Assembly (NCBI GenBank): GCA_016647705.1
Contig: CM028336.1
Location: 496,001-560,000, forward strand
Origin: Eucommia ulmoides
Taxonomy: Eukaryota; Streptophyta; Magnoliopsida; Garryales; Eucommiaceae
DNA: 64,000 nt
Direction of reading: 5' to 3'
Shown: one piece after another, positions 57,346 to 64,000 of the stretch
Numbering within the stretch: position 1 is the stretch's first letter
Layout of the letters: each line of letters opens with the position of its first letter
Notes under the pieces: model-generated
What the model saw: only the letters and a program-made list of their open reading frames with translations
What the model was told of the DNA's origin: nothing
Databases searched by the model: none
Program-made: the position numbers and the translations under genes

Positions 57346-59215
57346 TATATTATGGTTCAACTGTGTTTGTTTCATTTGGGAGTGAACATTTTCTCAAAAA
57401 AGAAGATATCATTGAGATAGCACACGGGCTTGAGCTTAGCAACTTGAATTTCATCTGGGTTTTAAGGTTTCCCAAAGGTGAGAAACTTGGTGCACAAGAA
57501 ACCCTTCCATTAGGGTTTCTCGATAGGGTTGGAGAGAGGGATGGTGGTAGGGGGATGGGCGTCGCAGGCAAGGATATTAGGTGTCACATGGTTAAATTTT
57601 TACCACAAAAAATATAACCGAGTGATGGCCTAGTTCCCTGATAACTAGCAGCCCCATGAATGTCCTGTCCTGCAGTGGAAATGCACCGACCGTACGTAAA
57701 ACATACATATTCCTGCAATCTTATATAACCGGGTATACACCAAAACACAGTATCAGAAACGCATCCACGCAACGACACAATAACGTTAACGAGAAAATCC
57801 AACCTTATATTATATAACTCGGGTTACAAGGAACCAATTACAACAATGGTCTGTAAAATCCGCAGTTATACATTCACTTGTTAAAAACAGACCCAAAGCA
57901 TGACTATTTTTAGAAAAACACAACAGTTAACAGCTACAGCTGCCTAGGCAGACAACCGATACATGTCTAACACGTGTCCATCCCACAGGAGGTAGTTTTT
58001 CTGTTTGAAAACTACCCAAAACTGCCAGAGAAAACTGTCCAGACAAAACCCATATGTCTTGCATATATCTGGTAACTACCAGTCCATCAACTCACCAGGA
58101 GCTCAGCTTCATTCCAGCGTTTTTGCATCGTACCCACATCCTGCCTCATTGTTATATCGTCCATAGTCATGCCGACATTCGCAAACGTCATGTCATGCCG
58201 CCTATATGGCTAGAATGCGTCACTGTGCCTCCATTTTGTCTCATATCATCGTTGTGCCCCACGACGTCCCAACGCCGTATGCATTTTCTGCACCAAAATG
58301 CATCGTTGTTCCCAACAGTCTGTCATTGCACGCACATGACACTGTTCACAACGTAGCATTGCGCCTACATTGTGTCGCCTCACCTTGGTGTCACACGAAG
58401 GTTTTTCTCACTGTTCAACACCCGCTAGTGTTATGCCACAACGTCACTGCCCACTGTCGTGCACCAAGTTGGTGCCTTCCTTGCCAACGACCCTATCCGT
58501 GCCGCATGCAACGTGTCTGGTAGCAAAGTACATCAAGTCGGTACTATTTGATCCTCCAACGTTGTTAGGGGCTAATAAACCACCCCCACCAAAAGAATCT
58601 GACGTCCTCGTCGGACCGATCCCAGCACGGTCCGTTGGTTTTGGCATACACCAATGCCACCCGTTCTGCCACAGTCTTCTTAATCTGTCAGCAACCATGT
58701 CTCAATCTGTTGCAACTCATTGCAATGTGTTTGTCATTTGCATCTGCCACAGTCTCTTCAATCTGCCCGCAGACTTCCACCGGTTCATTGCAACCCATTG
58801 TAACATGTTCGTCACAGAGAGTCTTCCATGACCGGACTGACCACCAGCCCCGTTGCTCACAGCAACCTCGTTTGGAAACCCCTCAATAACTAGCCGCATG
58901 CACCGTGTCCGGTAGCAAAGTGCACCAAATCGGTGCTATTTGGTCCTCCAGCGTTGTTAGGGGCTAATACTAGGTCACCAAATTGGTGTTGTTTGGTCCG
59001 CCATGCCAATGCACCTTGACCAACCCATCAATGCTAGGGTTGTGGAGGAAGTGGGTATCGGTGTGGAGGCCACCAGGGACATCACCGGAAAACTGAAGAG
59101 AGAGAAAATTGCAGCGGTGATCAGGGAGGTTATGGTGGAGACAGAAGGTGAGGCGAGGAAGAAGGCAAGAGAGATGAGAGCTGATATCATAATCGAAAGG
59201 GAGGAGATGAGATAT
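57346..59215 (+). pseudogene. UGT94-like pseudogene, copy 3, split by an insertion
   Basis: 57346-57582 matches the mid part of copies 1 and 2 (GSTVFVSFGSEHFLKKEDII to FLDRVGER). A small deletion then shifts the frame before the PSPG box. After about 1.4 kb of foreign DNA, 59001-59215 resumes at PMHLDQPINARVVEEVGIGV and ends near EGEARKKAREMRADI, with 3-nt losses and a missing terminus. The first half of the gene is absent: the LINE poly-A tail abuts it. The part of the PSPG box between QARIL and AMPMH is also missing. It cannot make an enzyme. The 3' flank continues as in copy 1. Confidence 0.88.
57583..59000. mobile_element. insertion splitting UGT copy 3, LTR-like
   Basis: The insert starts TGTCACATGGTTAAATTTTT, as many LTRs do. 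The flanks atattagg (57573-57580) and atactagg near 58967-58974 resemble an imperfect 8-bp duplication, though a repeat copy follows before UGT sequence resumes. Inside, a unit caccaaatcggtgctatttg, then gtcctcc, occurs at about 58527, 58924 and 58977. A 75-bp unit (tctgccacagtctcttcaat) is doubled at 58668-58815. Open frames here are Cys/His/Pro-rich and look spurious. Class uncertain. Confidence 0.5.
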
Positions 59216-59396
59216 GAAAAAGATGAGATTTTTAACTATAATTAAATATGAAAAAGATGAGATTTTTAAAACCAATTAAGATTATTACAAATTCTAAAAT
59301 TAAGCTTAAAAATAGAGAAAATTATTACATGGATCATGAACAAGAAAAAATAGTGAAGAAAAAAAAAAGGGAAAATAATAATAATATTTCCCATGA

Positions 59397-60972
59397 TCAG
59401 ATTGTGGGATTTATAATCTTGCTCAGCTCTTCAAGTTTCTCCATCCTCAGTTTTTCACTTTCATTCACCAACTATCACCAAAAAAAAAAAGTAATAATGA
59501 TAATAAATAAATGAAAATGAAAAAAATAATTATTATGCACTTCTAAACTAGGTAAAATAAATGTGTGGGTTTTTGACACTTTGCACCCATAAGTTTGACC
59601 ATTATTTCACTTCCATTCCTAATTTCAACACTTGATGCCCTAAAGTTTTGTAATGATCCCATTTTAGTCCAAATCAATATCTCCATTATAATTGTTATGG
59701 CAAACCATCAGCCTCCAAGTACCCAACTATTTTTTAGAGAATGGGAAAATTTTCATCCTCTTCCATTACCCCTTACAAATTTTTCTATAAAAATATGTAT
59801 ATATCTATTAATAAATCAGGACTGATTTTGCTGACTAGGACATTTCGACGGCCTGGATTGAATCTTATGGAATGGAGGGCTAGGATTAACGCAAAGTTTA
59901 TAAGCAACCGCCACATTCATAAGATGTATATTGAGGGTTGCTCAAGTGTTAAGTCTGTTGGTGAATCTCAGAAGCGGCCTTTTTTAATTTTTTTCGCCCA
60001 TCTCACTTCGATTTCCAAGCCCTAATATTTTTTGGGCAATTTTTTGGTAACAGAACAAATTGTTCCCACATATTTGTTTCTATTTCAAGGTTGCGGTAAT
60101 TTCTAATATGATGTTTTAGAACAAACATATCCGTTAGAGGCAATAAGAATGATGCAAGAAATGATGGAATTCTTTGGCAACCTCTTGATTTTTTCATTTA
60201 TTTTTTTTAATTTCAGCAATCATTGTTCTCTAAAAAAAAATAAAAAAATATCGTTCTCTAAAATTGTTTTTGTTCTCTAATTTTTGTTTCTTAACAAACA
60301 AAGTTATTCCAATTCTGTATATCTTGAAGATGGAACCAAAAAAAATGAATTTCAGCTCTGTTTTTTAAGAACAAATTTATGAGAACTGAACAGAAATGTT
60401 CTCTAGATTTACTTCAATTTCGCGCTCGTGCGTTTGTGTTTATGTGCCATACCTAATTGTATATGCATTGCTCAAGCGCATTGCGGTTCATAAATTGATG
60501 TGGAAGTGTTTCTTTATTACAGAGTTGCCGAGAAATTCGAGGTTTAAGAATAGTAGAGAGACTGAAACTCAAGTTAATCCAAATGGTAATTTGTGCTAAT
60601 TACTATTTCTTCTCTCTTTTGATGAAATATAGAAATTAACATGGTCATAGCCTTTTGCTTCATATATTTTTTGATATCATTTATTTCGGTCCAAAAATGT
60701 GATATGAGAAAAATAATAGAATTACAAAGTATTGTTGGTGGTGTGATGATTGAATTTTAGGTTTGCTTCACACTTCTGTTCTGTTTCCACTTTTTAGATA
60801 GTTTTGTTCTAAAAATCTGGTACAAAATGGATTTTTTTTTTTTTGTTCCCATATATGTGTGTGTGTGTTCCCACGTTTGGCGGTTCAACATTCACCTCCT
60901 ACCTACCTCGCCATTTGCCTCCCACAGTAGCATTTTTGTCATATACATATGCATCTTTCATTTTTTTAGTGA

Positions 60973-61022
<50 letters not shown>

Positions 61023-63617
61023 TTTAGAGGTGAAATAATATTATGGAGAAACTTGCTTAGATCTAAGTATATTTATCCAGGTTGGAGCAACGGTCAAATT
61101 TTTATGGAGGATTCTTCAAGTCATGCGCTTATCCTAGCAGCTCCAGTAAGGGCTTACTCGCAATGGGAAATAATTTTCAGGGTTTAAAGTTGTAATTTGA
61201 ATCTGTTGTGTTATTTCAAAATTTCCCTTTTTATAATTTAGTTTTAAAACTCTTTTTTTTTTTATTTTTTTTATTTAATTTGATTACTGACATTTGGAGT
61301 GAGTGAGGAGTTGTAAAATGCAACTTAGGAAAAGAGAGAAAAACGTAGTGCATTGTAGCAACTAGAGATTGATTTTCTTTTTACAATTTTTATATTTTTC
61401 TATTGTCATTTTTTTATTCTGTTGTATTTTAAGATTTCTTTAATATACAATTTTTTAGTGCACTTGATAAATTATAAAACCGTTTGAAAGTTATATAAGT
61501 AGAAAAATCGGTTTATTATAACGTTAATTATGAATATGTTAAATTTATAATACAAAATTAAAATTAGATGTCAACGAGTTACACCCGTGCCGTTAGGCAA
61601 AGGGTACACGCTAGTCTCTATATATATTATGATCTATTGATATTTTCAACTTCTGAGCATTGAGACAAGAAGGAGAATGGGAAAACAAAAAGGACTATTT
61701 TTTTTGTTCGAAGCGCATGTGTCTATTTTCTAACGAAAATTGTAATAGAGATAATGGTTTGGACTGTAATGGGGATGATTAGGAAACTTTAAGGTGTTGT
61801 GTTATATATGTTCAAATTCAAACCATGGTGACCAAAGTGAAATTTTTGTTAAACTTCAAGGGCACAAAGTGTCAAAAACCCCTAAATGTGTATATTTTGG
61901 TGAATTCACCTCCATTAATGTGGTGGTTAGTTGAGTTTTCTCCTTGTTCTTCTCATGGAAAGCCTCCAATGCTTCTTTATATTCTTTCTCCTACAATGAA
62001 AACAACTCAAAATAATTTTTAAAAATATTAAATTAACAAATTATATATATATGTATTACCTTCTTATGGCAAATTTGTCCTAGTGATTTCAATTCTTTGT
62101 TTGCCATATCGACCTTTTTACGCACAATTCCTACTTCCTTCCTCATGGGATCTCCCAACACTTCCAACTCCTAGACGTGAAATTAAGTAGATGAAATATT
62201 TTAGTGTTTCTGTTCTCATTTTTCTATTTTCGTTCCTGGTTTAGGAACAAAAAAAAAATTGTTTTTACTCTGGTCCAAGATTTAAACAAATAAAAAGAAA
62301 AAGAGAAAAAAAACATCGGGCCCTTATGTAAAAACAATTTTTACATAACATTTATGTCCCATACAGTTTTCTCGCTACAATAATTTTTTCAAAAGTCAAT
62401 GCAAATTATCTATGTAAAAAATGGAGTGATTTTCATGATAATGCATAGTGAAATTTGGGAACAAAAAATGTTTCTACTTTGGTCTTAGATTTTTATTTTT
62501 TATTTTATTTTTTAAAAATATCGTTGTTTTGATTGAACAGTCCACAAAATTAAAATATTTGTCCCAAGTAGTTCACGTACTAGAATGATTTTTTCAAAAA
62601 TCCAAAATCACTGAACTGTATGAAAATTATTGCATATTGATTTTCATATAATGCGGTGACTTTAGACTTCTAGAAAAAATTACTTTAACGAGTGGCTCTA
62701 ATACTTGCATGCAACAAATTTGAGAGCCATGACAAAAAATTAAAAAAATAATGATAAAAAATCTAGCGACTTATTCAAAAGTTTGATTTCTGTTCCAAGT
62801 CTTTTGAGAACGGAAACACTAAGGTGACGTTTGATAACCGTTTATGTTTCCATTCCAGCAGTGGGATAAGGATGGGATGAGATATTTGTTTTCTTTTTGG
62901 GAGTAGAATCGCGTTTGGTAACGATAATTTTTATTTTTTTTTGGAAAATGAATTGTGTTTGGTAACGATTTTATTCTAAAATCATTTTTTTTTTTTTTTT
63001 TTTTTCTGTTTTGGCCTGACGGTGGTGGCGGGTGGGGTGACAGTGGCCGGCGGCCCGAAAATTTCCGGGCGGACAGTGACCGGCAACAGTCGCCGGAGAT
63101 GGCCGGCGGCAGACGGTGATCAGCAGGCGGATAAACAGTGACCGTGTGTTTTGGGAATGGAATGGGAATAATGAAAAACAACTTTTTTTTGTTTCTCATT
63201 TGTTAAGAAAAAAGTTGGCACAATTCTCAAATGGGAATGAAATGAAAACGGAAACAAAAATTACCAAACGTTATTCCCAAACAGAATTCCCAAAAATCTA
63301 GAATTGGGATTGGAATTTCTGAAATGAAAACGGTTACCAAACGGGGAAGAACACACAAAGTAAAGTAGCCTTACTTCCCAAATCTGAGCCAATTTTCGGG
63401 TTTCTTCCTCAGCACGGCCGAGCTGAGCTTCGACCTTGTGCTTCACCTCCATCTTCTTCCTCTCAATCTCTTCTTCTCTTGCCTGAAACGAAGCAAACCC
63501 GTTCCTCGTAATCTCATCTTCATGATCGGTTTCATCGGCGCCTGTCGATAACCGACCGCTGCTCCCAAAACTTCCCATGTTCTTCATCATGTCCACAACT
63601 GTTAGATGCTCCTCCAT
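59397..63617 (-). CDS. RAB6-interacting golgin-like (DUF662) protein, copy 2
   Basis: Exons in transcript order: 63617-63375, 62170-62060, 61990-61910 and 59471-59397, with the same lengths as copy 1 (243, 111, 81, 75 nt) and 169 residues. The N-terminal exon is identical in protein; exon 3 has KEALEAF where copy 1 has KETLEAF. Every splice site read is intact: donors gtaagg, gtaata and gtgaat, acceptors ctag, gtag and atag. Introns have grown: intron 1 holds a 524-bp GC-cored element, and intron 3 holds the shared Mutator-like element with a Helitron inside it, reaching 2.4 kb. The leader CT repeat is shorter than in copy 1. It looks functional unless the large introns disturb splicing. Confidence 0.87.
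59567..61882. mobile_element. Mutator-like MITE in golgin copy 2, split by a Helitron
   Basis: The same ends and the same exact 9-bp TAAATGTGT duplication (59558-59566, 61883-61891) as the element in golgin copy 1. Minus the Helitron, about 505 bp remain, with some small losses. Shared by both golgin copies, so inserted before the unit was duplicated. Confidence 0.85.
59804..61614 (+). mobile_element. non-autonomous Helitron, 1811 bp
   Basis: Starts TCTATTAATAAATCAGGACT and ends with the hairpin ACCCGTGCCgttaGGCAAAGGGT, then acacgCTAG. It is inserted between A (59803) and T (61615) with no duplication. The homologous site in golgin copy 1 (40482/40483, atata|tctgtatata) is empty, which fixes both ends. 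It lacks Rep/helicase. Inside are exon-like scraps (about 59820-60025, 60480-60597 and 61025-61187), possibly captured, and a (TA)n run at 60978-61018. Confidence 0.9.
62823..63346. mobile_element. GC-cored MITE in golgin copy 2, intron 1
   Basis: The ends GGTGACGTTTGATAACCGTT and, read inward, CCCCGTTTGGTAACCGTTTT are inverted repeats. The core is rich in ggcgg/ccggc. Golgin copy 1 has aacactaaaagaac without the insert at about 41757-41770. It is the opposite-orientation relative of 49507-50116. The outer flanks aacactaa and aagaacac join to the empty site with no clear duplication. Confidence 0.75.
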
Positions 63618-64000
63618 TGTCCTCTTTATATTGTCTCCTCCTCCTTATTCTTGCTTTTGCTTTAAAACTCTCTCTCTCTCTTGCTTCAGTTTGAAAACAT
63701 TCCCAGAAACATGTTTTGTTCTGGGATTTCATGAATAAGATGTTCTTATCTTTTTATTAGAGGGATTTTGATTGAAACGGAAGCAAGTTTGTTCCTTTCG
63801 AACAACTGTTTTTGGTAAGTTTTCCACTATAAAAGTAACTAACTTTTGTTCTGATGAGTCATGGCTTGCTAGAAAAGTGAAACTTCTTGGTGCTGATTGC
63901 TTAGCTGGTGTTTTTTTTTTTTGACAGTTACCAAGAATCTTACAAAACTACCGAACACATTTTTGAGAAAATCGGTGAAAAGTCCAATTTTTCAAATCTA
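63618..64000. other. upstream flank of golgin copy 2
   Basis: Nearly identical to 42034-42340 upstream of copy 1 (leader CT repeat, ttcatgaataagatgttctt) up to about 63918. There the two diverge, so this is the right edge of the duplicated unit. The last 80 bases are unique here. Confidence 0.7.

Noticed and set aside
57327..57617. intact short UGT gene
   Set aside because: It lacks the N-terminal half, loses frame before the PSPG box and runs into foreign DNA; treated as a pseudogene piece.
58054..58889. several Cys/His/Pro-rich overlapping open frames
   Set aside because: They lie in the insertion that splits UGT copy 3, overlap in different frames and are made of internal repeats.
63950..64000. 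possible restart of the 69-bp satellite at the window end
   Set aside because: aaaatcggtgaaaagtccaa is only loosely like a monomer and no second unit is visible before the window stops.

Overview
This is a plant nuclear window. Genes have spliced GT-AG exons, introns full of MITEs and microsatellites, and an intron-containing tRNA-Tyr. The families are plant-specific: CSLD, TOL, BPA1-like, a UGT with a PSPG box, and a DUF662 golgin. A dicot is likely. The UGTs look most like family 94, best known from asterids, so an asterid is a reasonable but unproven guess.

Left third (about 1-26.7 kb): five ordinary housekeeping genes, all intact after splicing. They are a BPA1-like RRM protein (+, 1126-4203), peptidyl-tRNA hydrolase 2 (-, 6243-8010), a TOL1-like VHS-GAT protein (+, 10672-13624), cellulose synthase-like D of CSLD2/3 type (+, 16438-20729) and a mitochondrial ATAD3-type AAA ATPase (+, 22883-26736). 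tRNA-Tyr(GTA) lies at 5079-5171. From memory, the order matches Arabidopsis AT5G16840, 16870, 16880, 16910, 16930, so this looks like an old conserved block.

Middle (about 27.26-35.64 kb): a satellite array with a period of about 69-70 bp and a higher-order repeat of about 2.5-2.8 kb. A 1063-bp Mutator-like element with a perfect 9-bp target duplication splits it. A TE-like stretch follows to about 36.7 kb.

Right half (about 36.8-64 kb): three related copies of a unit made of a family-94-like UGT (+) facing a RAB6-interacting-golgin-like gene (-). Copy 1 has an intact UGT (37966-39300) and golgin (40051-42033). Copy 2 has a UGT with a 21-residue in-frame deletion (50522-51790) and no visible golgin; its flank ends at a Helitron 3' terminus. 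Copy 3 has a broken UGT (57346-59215) and an intact golgin (59397-63617) whose introns carry a Helitron and a GC-rich element. Between copies are a Gypsy 3' LTR with a nested Mutator-like element carrying an RNase H ORF, LINE remnants, palindromic minisatellites and CACTA-like debris. Because the paralogous copies supply empty sites, several insertions can be read to the base and put in order.

No bacterial-type operon, CRISPR array or rRNA was seen. Exon borders come from reading splice sites, frame and family conservation by eye; none was computed.
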